Source: Streptomyces zhihengii | GTDB lineage: Bacteria; Actinomycetota; Actinomycetes; Streptomycetales; Streptomycetaceae | Assembly: GCF_016919245.1 (NCBI RefSeq) | Contig: NZ_JAFEJA010000003.1 | Coordinates: forward strand, 62,001 to 126,000 | Direction: 5' to 3' | Length of the DNA: 64,000 bases | Shown here: positions 16,850 through 26,178 of the stretch, piece after piece | Position numbering within the stretch: position 1 is the stretch's first letter | How the letters are laid out: each line of letters starts with the position of its first letter | Made by a program: the position numbers and the translations under genes | The notes under the pieces: model-generated | Seen by the model: the letters and a program-made list of their open reading frames with translations, nothing else | Told to the model about the DNA's origin: nothing | Databases searched by the model: none

Positions 16850-18822
16850 GGGGTCTGGCCCAAGTTGTGTGAGGTGACTACTCGTTGTAGTTGTTGATCT
16901 CCGCTTCTGATACTGGAAGGTCGCCCGGATTTCGCTCATCGCATGGCTGGCGTGCTCGACATTCGGTTGCCGTGAGCGAAGATCCTTCCGTGGTGCAAGA
17001 GCTGTTGTTCCCGTCGAACACGATGATCGTGATTACGTCCGCCCAGACGTACGGCGAAGCGATACGCGTCGAGGCACGGTGCACCGCGAGCAGCGCTTGC
17101 TGTCCGGCATGCGGGGACTGGTCGGCTCGGGTTCACGGCTCCTACCAACGGTTTCCCACGGATCTGGCCTGTGGTGGGCGGCCGTGTGTGCTGGTGCTGA
17201 GGGTTCGCCGGTTCGTCTGCGCGGCTCCGGCCTGTTCGCGGCGTACGTTCGTCGAGCAAGTGCCCGGACTGAGGAGGCGACATGGCCGGACCACCGAGCG
17301 TCTGCGGTCCACGATGGGCAAGGTCGGTTTGGCGCTCGCCGGGCGGGCCGGTGCACGGCTCGCCGCGCATCTGGGCATCGTGACCAGCCGCAATACGCTG
17401 TTGCGGCGGGTGATGGACTTGCCCGACCCGGCGCCGACCGAGCCTCGCGCTGTCGGCGTGGACGACTTCGCCCTGCGCCGCGGCCATGTCTACGGGACGG
17501 TCGTGATCGACGCCGAGACCCACCAGGTCCTCGACCTGCTGCCCGAACGCGACGCCGCCACCCTCGCCCCCTGGCTCGCGGCCCGCCCCGGAATCGAAGT
17601 CATCTGCCGCGACCGCGCCGGCGCCTACGCCGAAGCGGCCCACGTTGCCGCGCCCCAGGCCCTCCAGGTCGCCGACCGGTTCCACCTCTGGCAGAACCTC
17701 GCTTCCGCCGTCGAAAAGGCGGTGGCCGCCCATCGCTCCGGCCTGCGTGACCTGCAGTTCCCCGTTCCCGAGCCGGACCCCCTCTGGGAGGACCCGATCG
17801 GGGACGCCACCGGGCGGGATGATGAAACGGACTTTCCGGAGGGCAAGTTCGCCGAGCGGGCCCGGATGCACCATGGTCTGGTCCACGAACTCCTCGCCCA
17901 AGGCATGAGTCTGCGGGCCGTCGCACAGCACTTGGGCTGGGGCCGACACACCGTGCAGCGATACGCCCGCGCAGTGGCCTGGCAAGACATGGTCAAGGGG
18001 CGGAAACGGCAGCTTCCGAGCAAGCTCGATCCGTTCAAGCCCTACCTGGCGGCGCGCTGGGCTGAGACCGGCGGAAGAGTGACCGTCCTGGCTCTCTGCC
18101 GGGAGATCACCGCCCGAGGCTTTCGCGGCCACTACACCATCGTCTGCGACTGGATCCGCCGCGACCTGCCCCAGCGGGAAGGTTTCACGCCCGCTCCGCC
18201 ACCACCATCGGTACGGCAGGTGACCGGCTGGATCACCCGGCACCCGGCAACCCTGACCGAAGCGGAGAAGCTCCACCGCAAGGCAGTCCTCGCCCACATC
18301 CCGGAACTGGCCTCCGCCGCCGAACTGACCAACTCGTTCGCGGAAATGCTCACCACGCTCGACGGCCTGCGTCTGCCCGAATGGATCACCGAAGCAGTGG
18401 CAGCCGGCCTGCCCGGCATCAGCACCTTCGCGGCCGGACTCGAAAGCGACTTCGACGCGGTTACCGCCGGACTCACCACCCACTGGAACTCCGGACCCGT
18501 TGAAGGAACGGTCAACCGGATCAAGATGCTCAAGAGGCAGATGTTCGGCCGCGCTGGCTTCCCGCTCCTCCGGAAACGAGTTCTCCTCGCGTGAAGGTGC
18601 CGGGGTCCAGTGGGGTCTACTCAGGACTCCGATCGCGAGTCACGCGTGCGGCTGCCGCCTGCACCGTCTCTTACTCCCACTGGTTCGACCCTGGGGTCTC
18701 GGGCGCCCCGGCGGCACCTGTTGAAGCGACTCGGCGAGCATTTCACGTCTCGATCAGCAAGGCCAGGGTCGCAGGCGGCCGTCACACACAGTTCACGTTC
18801 CACAAAACTCGGGCCAGACCCC
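16850..18822 (+). mobile_element. ISL3-family insertion sequence
   Basis: The left end GGGGTCTGGCCCAAGTTGTG (from 16850) matches the inverted right end GGGGTCTGGCCCGAGTTTTG (ending at 18822). The transposase gene lies between. I could not find an 8-bp target duplication: the flanks are TTCGAATT and GAATCAGA. The element may therefore be old or have recombined. Confidence 0.75.
16891..18594 (+). CDS. ISL3-family transposase
   Basis: Up to 567 residues; the start is uncertain, and the conserved part begins around VVQELLFPSNTMIVI, so the valine-start at 16972 or later is possible. It has the zinc-binding N-terminus (CCPACGDWSARVHGSYQR, CAAPACSRRTF), the DDE residues in VGVDDFALRRGHVYGTVVID and VICRDRAGAYAEAA, the helix VADRFHLWQNL, and the C-terminal HWNSGPVEGTVNRIKMLKRQMFGRAGF that is diagnostic for ISL3. 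It catalyses cut-and-paste transposition of the element. Reading frame intact; the last residues are short compared with some family members but the stop precedes the right inverted repeat. Confidence 0.9.
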   Translation: MLISASDTGRSPGFRSSHGWRARHSVAVSEDPSVVQELLFPSNTMIVITSAQTYGEAIRVEARCTASSACCPACGDWSARVHGSYQRFPTDLACGGRPCVLVLRVRRFVCAAPACSRRTFVEQVPGLRRRHGRTTERLRSTMGKVGLALAGRAGARLAAHLGIVTSRNTLLRRVMDLPDPAPTEPRAVGVDDFALRRGHVYGTVVIDAETHQVLDLLPERDAATLAPWLAARPGIEVICRDRAGAYAEAAHVAAPQALQVADRFHLWQNLASAVEKAVAAHRSGLRDLQFPVPEPDPLWEDPIGDATGRDDETDFPEGKFAERARMHHGLVHELLAQGMSLRAVAQHLGWGRHTVQRYARAVAWQDMVKGRKRQLPSKLDPFKPYLAARWAETGGRVTVLALCREITARGFRGHYTIVCDWIRRDLPQREGFTPAPPPPSVRQVTGWITRHPATLTEAEKLHRKAVLAHIPELASAAELTNSFAEMLTTLDGLRLPEWITEAVAAGLPGISTFAAGLESDFDAVTAGLTTHWNSGPVEGTVNRIKMLKRQMFGRAGFPLLRKRVLLA

Positions 18823-19608
18823 GAATCAGACCGGCAAAGCCAATGGGGCTGTGCTCTGCCGACATCCCCAAGTGTCGTAATTCCATTGATGTTCGTGTCT
18901 CGGAGCCGGGCACGCTGGCGGTCAGCCACGACCGGAGCGCCGAAGGTCTTGCGCTGTGTGACGGCGTTCCTCCGAGACATCGCGCGCAGCGCCATCGCTC
19001 ACGTAGCTGGAGCGGCGTGCGCCACCCGTCGCCGCAAGCCGACAGCTCGCGGTCGGCGCGCCGCGTTGCTTCCGCTCTTCGTTCTCTCCGCGAACTGTGT
19101 ACGCCTCGGCCGGGCGCGCATGCACCTCTGCTGAAGGCCCGTCTCGGCGCAGGGGAAGGGCCCATCCCCGCATGCGCAGGGAGCCGCGGCTCCAGGCGGA
19201 CGCGACGGATCCAGGTTGGGGCCATCCCCGCAGGCGCGGGGAGCACACTCGGCGCCGTCCTCGGGCACGGTGGGAAGCTGGGCCATCCCGGCCAGCACGC
19301 GGGACAAACGGGCTCAGATGGCAGTATCGACAACGGACGCGCTACCGCACGACGCCCACCCTACTAACCTGGATCACTCGGCAAGCCGGAGAACGGCAGC
19401 CACCGCCAGCGCATACGGCTGCGTCGCGCGCCGGCGCTTCAAGAAGGCAGCTCTGCAGAGTGCTCTGTGCATACGGGCGGATACGACCGTCTGGTCGAGA
19501 CAGTGCTGGCCGCGGATTCCCAAGACCGGGACAGGGCAGCACGAATCGCTCGCTCGAAGGGCGCCCGTCTTGAGGTACTTGGGTGCTGTGCCGTCGTGCC
19601 GGCATCCG
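18823..19608. other. Gene-free region with eroded CRISPR units
   Basis: No gene is supportable in this 786-bp stretch. It contains three recognisable CRISPR repeats at 19157-19312 and weaker look-alikes at about 18869 and 19098. Confidence 0.55.
19157..19312. CRISPR. Eroded type I-E-like CRISPR array B (three units)
   Basis: Repeats with the core CCATCCCCGC...GCGGGGAGC start at 19162, 19222 and 19283, spaced 60 and 61 bp. The second, CCATCCCCGCAGGCGCGGG, is close to the Streptomyces type I-E repeat (reverse complement of ...GCGGGGATGG); the outer two are diverged. Confidence 0.65.
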
Positions 19609-20976
19609 TCATATCGTGGCTCCGGTTGGGCCTTCTGTCTGAGTGCCCCTTTGCCGCAGTGCCATGGTTACCGGGTCAAGCGGAGGGGGCCAGGGCTGGT
19701 CGCCGGGGTATCGGTCATCGTGTGCGGTGACGGTGGGGCGTCCGGAGCTGGCGCTGATGGTCAGCCGGATCGTCGGGGATAGCCAGAGGTCCCACGGACC
19801 CGTCCCGCTGGAACGAAGGACTAGGCGTTCCAGGATCTGCGGTGGGACGGTGAAGCGTTCCTGGGTGATGGAGAGGCCGAATAGAGCCGGGGACAAGCTG
19901 TTTGACTCGCCGCGGCGCGGGGTGCGCTGGCGGGGCCGGCGCACCCCTGGGTACAGGGCCGCGTAGAACTCCTGATAGCTGGTGACGTGCCGGACCCCGG
20001 TCGGAGTGAGATGTAAGGCCTGCAGGTCGCCGAAGGTGCGCCGGACGGCCATCGATGGCGGAAGCTGCTGCAGAGTTTCGGGGCGCGCGACCAGTGGGGC
20101 GGGGACCCATGACGCTCCGGCACGGGGCTCCACCTCATGGAGTGCGACCAGGACCTGCCAGGTGTCGGACGGTTGCGCGCTGCGGTGGAATCCTTCGAGG
20201 AGCCCTGGGATCCGGGCAAGCTCCGCGTGGTAGAGCCCTTCCCACCGCTCGGCCGCCTTCTCCGCTTTGAGCTGGCGAGAGGGTTCGGGATCGAAGTCGG
20301 CGATTACGCGCTCTCGTTCGCGTCGGGCAGCTGTGAGGCGCAGCTCTCCAAGGACTCTTGTGAGTATGCGCCGTATACGTTGCACGGGTCTGCCGTAGAG
20401 CTGGGACAGCCGCTGGACCCCGGGGTCGTCGGGGCTCGGCCCCTTCCAGTGGCCCGGGCGGCGCACGTAGGTGGTGGCGAGTCTTTCGATGATGGCTTCC
20501 GTCTCCTGGCGGCGCACGGCGACGGCCGGGATGTTGTCCATGGCGCTGTCGAGGATTGAGTGCCAGATGCCGAGGGCTTGGACGACGTCGTCGAGGAACC
20601 GGGGTCTGCGCGCCGGGACGATGCCCTGCTGCTCCAGTCTGCGGTAGGACTTTGGGGAGATGCCCAGTTCTGCGCAGAGCTCCTGGGCGGTGCGACCGCT
20701 GGCCCGGCGCCAGTCGGCCACGTTCCAGGTCTGCCAGTTGTCCCGCTTCATCAGGTCAATGGGGCGGATGCTCAGGCGCTCGGCGAGTAGCCGGATTCGT
20801 GCGGGATCGGGTGTGCGGTGGCCGTGCTCGTAGGCAAGGATCTGTGCCTTCGTTGTACCGACGAGTTCTCCGAGGCGTGCGGCGCTCAGCGGTTGCGGGT
20901 TGCCGTCCCGATCGGCGTGGGACTTACGGGCGTTGTAGAGCGCCACTGGGTCAAAGTCCGCAAGTCCGCGGGCCAT
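19609..20976 (-). CDS. Regulator with two XRE-type helix-turn-helix segments
   Basis: 455 residues from ATG 20976, preceded by AGGAGG at ideal spacing. Residues 25-75 form an XRE domain (LSAARLGELVGTTKAQILAYEHGHRTPDPARIRLLAERL) and residues 88-125 a second one (RTAQELCAELGISPKSYRRLEQQG). The remainder is without known motif; it contains an arginine-rich helix (RRILTRVLGELRLTAARRERERVIADF) and a C-terminal beta-rich part ending GPWDLWLSPTIRLTISASSG. The protein stands alone, with 600 bp or more of empty DNA on each side. It could be a plasmid maintenance or transfer regulator; no partner is visible. Confidence 0.82.
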   Translation of the reverse strand: MARGLADFDPVALYNARKSHADRDGNPQPLSAARLGELVGTTKAQILAYEHGHRTPDPARIRLLAERLSIRPIDLMKRDNWQTWNVADWRRASGRTAQELCAELGISPKSYRRLEQQGIVPARRPRFLDDVVQALGIWHSILDSAMDNIPAVAVRRQETEAIIERLATTYVRRPGHWKGPSPDDPGVQRLSQLYGRPVQRIRRILTRVLGELRLTAARRERERVIADFDPEPSRQLKAEKAAERWEGLYHAELARIPGLLEGFHRSAQPSDTWQVLVALHEVEPRAGASWVPAPLVARPETLQQLPPSMAVRRTFGDLQALHLTPTGVRHVTSYQEFYAALYPGVRRPRQRTPRRGESNSLSPALFGLSITQERFTVPPQILERLVLRSSGTGPWDLWLSPTIRLTISASSGRPTVTAHDDRYPGDQPWPPPLDPVTMALRQRGTQTEGPTGATI

Positions 20977-22019
20977 GCACTGCCTCCTAACGGCACTTCA
21001 GAGGACCATTTTAGAGGTACATTCCTGCAGGGCCAACTAGATGCCACGCAGCGTCACAGTCCCCCTTGAACTGCGCTGTTGTGCAGTTAGTCGGCCATAC
21101 ATCTGGATCGCAGGTGCTCAATACGGGAACTTGGGCATCATCGGCGCCACGGTGCAGCTACAACTTCTACGTGTGCGCGTCCAGTGCAAGAAGGTGGCCC
21201 CACCCCCTTGGTTCGCGAAAACCCAGAGCGGGGAATGGGGCCGGCTACGGGAGCTGACAGCTCCGCATACGGGCTTCCTGTGCCACCAGGGGGCCCGTTA
21301 GCCGTTGGGGGAGACTCCCGGAGGTGCGGTGACCCTTTCGGCGAGTGCCTGCGAGATCAACCGTTCGAGAACCTTCTTCGCGAGCTTGCGGTTCGTCGTC
21401 TGCCCTGCCCCGCCTGAGCGAAGCAGGTAGCTGCCATGGCCATCACCTCCCTTCCGGTCCGGTGGGCCCTCCAGGGAGGCCCTCCGGCGTACCGTGCGAC
21501 AAGGCGACATCACAACTTTAGCGGGTGAGTCCATTCGGGCGGAGTGATGGACAGCGCAACGACGTTCGCCTGTTGCGTATCTGATGGCATGGCAGATCCG
21601 GAAGCGATAGCTCCGGCATTTCGTTACCGAGCGGTAGAACTTGGCGGTAGCTATAGAACTGCTGTCACACACATGTCACTTCACCGGAAGACCTTCAGCC
21701 GTCTAGACCAGTATCCGATATTCGAATATCAAGAACCGGTGACGTGTGCGAAATTGACCGAGTCTTGACATTTATGGAAACGCTACGACGTGACGTATCC
21801 CACACTTCGAGGTGCTGCAACTCGTGAACCTCGGCGCTGACGTGCACGACTTCTCCACGCATTCCCCCGCAAGCACCCGCCGCTGCCGCGAGTTCCCGGA
21901 CTGGCGCACCCCGATCGAGGCTCTTCGACGCCAACGCCCCAACTGGCGGTGGACGGCCAGAAGCCGCCATGGCACTTGCATGGGCGACGGCCTCCTGGCC
22001 GCCGGACTCGTGTTTCGCT
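20977..22019. other. Gene-free region upstream of the two-HTH regulator
   Basis: I see no convincing gene in this 1 kb. A minus-strand frame near 21298-21440 (RKLAKKVLERLISQALAERV) looks protein-like but has no good start codon after its GGGAGGTG motif. GATATTCGAATATC at 21717-21730 is a perfect 14-bp palindrome in an AT-rich patch and may be an operator. Confidence 0.4.
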
Positions 22020-25000
22020 TCAGCCGTCTTCGGAGTCCCGCCTACGGCGAAGGGCTCTCGCGAGTGCCGCAGCGGATGGCCATCGACGGTTGAGCGCCAT
22101 GGTGACGGTGCCGAGCTGTTGGGCCCGCTCCTGCGCCCGAAAGACTTGGGCCCGGTGCCGTTCGAAGCGGCGCTGGGCCTCGTTGTACTGGGCCAGCCAT
22201 GCTTCCTGCTGCTCCTCGGAGCCAGGCAGCCAGTCGTTGGTTTCGGGATCGAACCCGTCAGGGAAGATGTGGTTGCCCTCGTCGTCGTAGGAAGCGGACA
22301 TTCCGTACAGTGCCGGATCGAACTCTGCATGCCCGGGGTCGCTGCCGAGGCTCGCGTTCGCCTGCCGGACCGAGAAGGCGAGGCGACGGCGTTCCATGTC
22401 GGCTTCGAGCAGGCTGACGAAAATCTCTTCACCGACCCGTACGATCAATCCCGCGTCGTCCACGTGGTGGTCGGCCAGTTCGGAAATGTGAACGAGGCCC
22501 TCGACGCCGCCGTTCACGCGGACGAAGGCGCCGAAGGGAACGATCTTGGTCACCGTGGCTGGAAGAATTTCTCCAACAGCATGGCTGCGCGCGAAGACGC
22601 TCCACGGGTCATCCGTGGTCTCCTTGAGGGAAAGGGTGACACGCTCCCTTTCCAAATCCACCTCCATGACCCGAACCTCGATCTCCTGGCCGAGTTCCAC
22701 GACGTCGGACGGCTGGTCGACACGTGACCAGGACAGTTCTGAGATGTGTACGAGTCCGTCGAGACCACCGAGGTCGACGAACGCGCCAAAGGGGACGATG
22801 GAGGAGACCGTGCCCCTGCGGACTTCACCGACCCGCAGTGTGTTGAGTAACTCGATGCGCGCTGCAGACTCGGCTTCCTCAAGGAGGGCTCGGCGGGACA
22901 GGACGATGTTCCGGCGGTCCGTGTCGAGTTCGAGGATCTTGGCTTTCAAGGTTAGGCCGAGGTACGGGCGGAAGTTGCGCACGCGCCTCCGCTCGACCAG
23001 GGAGGCCGGCAGAAAGGCCCGGACGCCGATGTCGAGGACAAGGCCGCCCTTGACCACCTCGGTCACCGTCCCCTCGACGGAGCGGTCTTGCTCGTAGTGT
23101 TCACGCAGCGCGTGCCAACGCCGGTGCTCAACTGCCTGCCGGTGCGAGACGAAGCAGCGACCCGTAGGATCTCGGCGTCTGAGGATCAGCACCTCGAGGC
23201 TGTCGCCGACGGCTAGCTGCGCATGTGGTTGTGTCTCCACGGCCGTCAAGATGGCCTCCTCATCACCCAGTCCGATGAGGAAGGAGCCCTCCTGGATGGA
23301 GGCGACGATTCCCTGGACGATGTCTCCCGGCCTGTACCGCGATGTGCGGGGCGCGGCAGGTTCGGGAGCTGGAGGCGGCTGCTGGGTCTGCGCGAGGACT
23401 GCCTGCTCCAGCAGGCGGGCGATGGAGCGGTGCTGGCCGCCGGCTCCGCTGAGAACGGCGACGGCGACTTCCGCGAAGGGCAGGCTGCGAGGATCGAGCG
23501 GTGACGATGCGGGGCGGTCTTCGTTGCCGACGAGTGAGGCAAGAGCGCGGAAGTCCAGGGTGCCGCCGAATGTCGCCGCGACGCGGCGAGACACGTTGGC
23601 GAGTACGTCCTCAAGCACCACCAGGGATTCGCGGCGTGTCAGCTCCGCAAGGAGTTCCTCCCGCACACCCGGGCGGAAGTCGTAGACCACGTCATCCGGG
23701 TCCTGGCCCGATTGTTGCTGTTCACGGCGTTCAATGAGACCCGAGACGAACAGCTGGGCAAGGTCGGTCTGCTCTGAGCGCGGGACGAGTTCACGTTGGA
23801 CAATGCGCATGACGGGCAGGCTCAGCGGCACGGCAGCCAGGTAGCACGCAAGGCGAAACGCCATGGATGTGCTGCCGGCATGGAAGCGTGCCACTCGCTC
23901 TTGCGGAGTGCTGGCGCCACTTTCTTCCTCTGCGGGAGGTCGGGGCACATTGCCGAGGGGAGTGGCGAGCATCGGCACCCAACTGCTGCTGCGGCCTCCC
24001 AAATGCTCGGCCCAGGGGGCAAGCCATGAGCCGTGAACTTCCATGACAGGCAGCCACCGAGTGCACGGCGCCTGCGCATTGCTTGCTCGGGGGGACGTCT
24101 GAAGCGGGGGCGGCAGGTGGCGGGTGCGGAACTGCAGAACGGGCCGGGCAGGGTCGGTGATGCGGGCGTCGACATTCTCTGTCGGCACTGCGGTGCGGTG
24201 CCACAGCCGGCGGGGCAGCACGTGGAGCACTGCGGCAGGGCGTTTCGATGTCTGGCATGCAAGGAAGGCCGGCAGGCTCGGTCCGTACCAGGCCGGTCCG
24301 ACGGCGTCGGTGAGCACCAGAAGCAGGCGGGTGCCGGTCGTGTCCTTCAGGGGGCGATGCCAGTGGGCGGAAGGTTGTGGGGCTGACGGGCTCATGGAGG
24401 GCTTGCGACGGAAGCGGGTCAGCGTGGGTGTCTCGGTATCCGTGTTCATCGCCCATTGCCGGATGCTGTCGAAGGCCCCGTGGCGCTCGAGCAGAGTGCC
24501 GAGTTCACCGGCGAGATGATGCCAAACGGCCATCGTGCTACCCGTGTCGACCACTAGGTCGACACCGAAGCGGGGCTTGGTCGCTGGTCGCCATACGGGG
24601 ATCAGACGGGCTGCTTCGCCGGTTGCCTGCGCCGTCGCCTCTTCGTCGAGGTCCGGTGGTGCTCCGGATGCGGCCACAAGTTGGCGCAGGGGACGTAGGG
24701 CCCGGTTCAGATGCAGCGGGTCGGAGAGGAAGGCGGGCCGACTGACCTGCACCACGTGAGCGGAAACGTGGCCGAAGGCCACGTCGCGTCCTCCGCCGAG
24801 GGTGTGTAGACGCACCGTGGTCGTGTTCACGGCGCACGTTTCGGGTGCGGAAGCATGGAGACGGTCGCCGTTCGATCCCGGAGCGGCTGGGTCGAGCGCG
24901 TCCTTGTGCCCGCCGGGAGAATCGGATTCCGGGACGGAATGGGGCTGCAGGGGTGTGCTGCCTGCCTGAGGCGGGGCGCCGATGATGCGCGAGACCCACA

Positions 25001-25127
25001 GGATGTCGGCCAGGTCTTTGGGGTCGACGCCGCCGCCGTGAGGCAGGTCGGCGTCATCCGTCTGCAGCAGCCCGGCGAGGGCGGCGAGTAGATGCTCGCG
25101 CGGAGAGGACGGGCTAGTCATGGCCAT
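22020..25127 (-). CDS. SAV_2336/vWA-like protein fused to a ribosomal protein S1 (RpsA) copy
   Basis: 1035 residues; start ATG 25127 or the in-frame ATG at 25121. Residues 1-580 match the SAV_2336 N-terminal family: FGVDLVVDTGSTMAVWHHLAGELGTLLERHGAFDSIRQW with a degenerate vWA/MIDAS DxGST at 194-198, LLLVLTDAVGPAW (268-280), then LPRRLWHRT. After a Pro-rich linker (583-597) come four S1 domains at about 600-665, 682-748, 766-836 and 851-922, with EVVKGGLVLDIGVRAFLPASLVE, PFGAFVDLGGLDGLVHISELSW and PFGAFVRVNGGVEGLVHISEL, and then the RpsA tail (EFDPALYGMSASYDDEGN, GFDPETNDWL, residues 935-1000). The order and spacing are those of actinobacterial 30S protein S1. S1 domain 1 is the most diverged. 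Last gene of the conflict operon; its start overlaps the MoxR gene stop. Confidence 0.9.
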   Translation of the reverse strand: MAMTSPSSPREHLLAALAGLLQTDDADLPHGGGVDPKDLADILWVSRIIGAPPQAGSTPLQPHSVPESDSPGGHKDALDPAAPGSNGDRLHASAPETCAVNTTTVRLHTLGGGRDVAFGHVSAHVVQVSRPAFLSDPLHLNRALRPLRQLVAASGAPPDLDEEATAQATGEAARLIPVWRPATKPRFGVDLVVDTGSTMAVWHHLAGELGTLLERHGAFDSIRQWAMNTDTETPTLTRFRRKPSMSPSAPQPSAHWHRPLKDTTGTRLLLVLTDAVGPAWYGPSLPAFLACQTSKRPAAVLHVLPRRLWHRTAVPTENVDARITDPARPVLQFRTRHLPPPLQTSPRASNAQAPCTRWLPVMEVHGSWLAPWAEHLGGRSSSWVPMLATPLGNVPRPPAEEESGASTPQERVARFHAGSTSMAFRLACYLAAVPLSLPVMRIVQRELVPRSEQTDLAQLFVSGLIERREQQQSGQDPDDVVYDFRPGVREELLAELTRRESLVVLEDVLANVSRRVAATFGGTLDFRALASLVGNEDRPASSPLDPRSLPFAEVAVAVLSGAGGQHRSIARLLEQAVLAQTQQPPPAPEPAAPRTSRYRPGDIVQGIVASIQEGSFLIGLGDEEAILTAVETQPHAQLAVGDSLEVLILRRRDPTGRCFVSHRQAVEHRRWHALREHYEQDRSVEGTVTEVVKGGLVLDIGVRAFLPASLVERRRVRNFRPYLGLTLKAKILELDTDRRNIVLSRRALLEEAESAARIELLNTLRVGEVRRGTVSSIVPFGAFVDLGGLDGLVHISELSWSRVDQPSDVVELGQEIEVRVMEVDLERERVTLSLKETTDDPWSVFARSHAVGEILPATVTKIVPFGAFVRVNGGVEGLVHISELADHHVDDAGLIVRVGEEIFVSLLEADMERRRLAFSVRQANASLGSDPGHAEFDPALYGMSASYDDEGNHIFPDGFDPETNDWLPGSEEQQEAWLAQYNEAQRRFERHRAQVFRAQERAQQLGTVTMALNRRWPSAAALARALRRRRDSEDG

Positions 25128-26178
25128 CGCTCAGCGAGCGGAGGAGAACATCTTGGATGATCTTACGGCCTGGGTCGTGACGCCACAGGCCGCGCTCTGC
25201 CATCAGCAGGGCGTTGAGGAGCTGGTCGTTGGCCAAGACTGCCCCTTCCTCACGCTGGCGGCGCAGGAATTCGGCGATCAACTCGGTCCGTGCAGACTCG
25301 GTTTCAATGTTCCCTCCCAGATGGGCAGCAACCATCGCCGCCAGTCGCTTCTCGTCCGGTGGCTGGACCTTGAGCCTGACACACCGGCGCAGGAAGGCGG
25401 TGGGGAACTCGCGTTCCCCGTTGCTGGTGAGGACGACCAGGGGGAACTGGGCACATCCCACTCTGCCGTCCTTGATGATCGCCTTGCCGTCCTGGTCAGA
25501 GGTCATCACCTGCCGGCGCCCTGGTCCCAGCCGAGAGAGTTCGGGAATCGTGTACTCCCCCTCCTCGAAGACGTTGAGAAGGTCGTTCGGCAGGTCGACG
25601 TCGCATTTGTCGATTTCGTCGATTAGCAGGACGCGGGGCCGCCGCCACGGCAGCAGGGCTGTTCCAAGGGGACCGAGCCTCAGATACTTGCCGATCGCCA
25701 GATTGCGCGAAGGTCTCTTGGAGCTCTTGAGGCCTGCGTCATGCAGGCGGCCGATGGCGTCATAGACATAGAGGCCGTCGCGCAGGGTTGACCGGCTGGT
25801 GATCGACCAGCGCAGTACGGGCCCGAGCCCGAGTTCGTGCGCCACGGCGTAGGCAAGCGTGGATTTGCCCACGCCAGGCTTGCCGGTGATGAGGAGGGGT
25901 CTGCGCAGGTGCAGGGCCAGGTTGACGAGTTGGATGTCTTTCACATCTGCTTGGAAGGCTTCCGCTTGTTGGGTGCGCCCCAGCCTTCGGTCTGTGACTG
26001 CTGGAGTGTCCGCGGGGGGCATCAGAAGTTCGTCTTCGTCGAACGTGCCGAAAGCACGCCAGGCGGGTGTGTCGGGCAGATCCTCGATTCCGTCGTGCGG
26101 CATCCGTGAGCCGCGGTAGATCCACCAGTCCTCGCCAGGTAACGCCGACTCCTCGTTGCTGCCCTGCGGGCTGTTCAT
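25114..26178 (-). CDS. MoxR-type AAA+ ATPase of the VMAP system
   Basis: 354 residues from ATG 26178, which overlaps the VMAP stop by ATGA; a longer open frame reaches 26559 but lies inside the VMAP gene. Walker A GKPGVGKS is at residues 99-106, Walker B VLLIDEIDK at 183-191, sensor 1 in VVLTSNGEREFPTAFLRRC (248-266). The N-terminal 60 residues include WWIYRGSRMPHDGIEDLPDTPAWRAF, a conserved leader of MoxR proteins coupled to VMAP. In these systems the ATPase is thought to remodel or load the vWA partner using ATP. Its stop lies inside the start of the SAV_2336-S1 gene, so the two are coupled. Confidence 0.92.
   Translation of the reverse strand: MNSPQGSNEESALPGEDWWIYRGSRMPHDGIEDLPDTPAWRAFGTFDEDELLMPPADTPAVTDRRLGRTQQAEAFQADVKDIQLVNLALHLRRPLLITGKPGVGKSTLAYAVAHELGLGPVLRWSITSRSTLRDGLYVYDAIGRLHDAGLKSSKRPSRNLAIGKYLRLGPLGTALLPWRRPRVLLIDEIDKCDVDLPNDLLNVFEEGEYTIPELSRLGPGRRQVMTSDQDGKAIIKDGRVGCAQFPLVVLTSNGEREFPTAFLRRCVRLKVQPPDEKRLAAMVAAHLGGNIETESARTELIAEFLRRQREEGAVLANDQLLNALLMAERGLWRHDPGRKIIQDVLLRSLSDGHD

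Larger units (their letters stand above)
15607..16850. other. Gene-free region between phage remnant and ISL3 element
   Basis: About 1.2 kb without a supportable gene. It holds a 20-bp perfect hairpin (16026-16079), an eroded CRISPR array (16129-16480), a 12-bp inverted repeat (TGATTGAGGCCA at 16484-16495 with TGGCCTCAATCA at 16501-16512) and a short AT-rich patch (16617-16670). Confidence 0.6.

Noticed and set aside
18597..18720. tRNA-like look (GGTTCGACCC, GC-rich ends) after the ISL3 transposase
   Set aside because: The bases around the TTCGA do not form a T-arm and no acceptor stem or anticodon arm can be drawn.
21298..21672. Minus-strand frame with a good-looking SD (GGGAGGTG) and RKLAKKVLERLISQALAERV
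   Set aside because: No start codon fits the SD in that frame; the ATG that fits it opens a 28-codon frame without merit.
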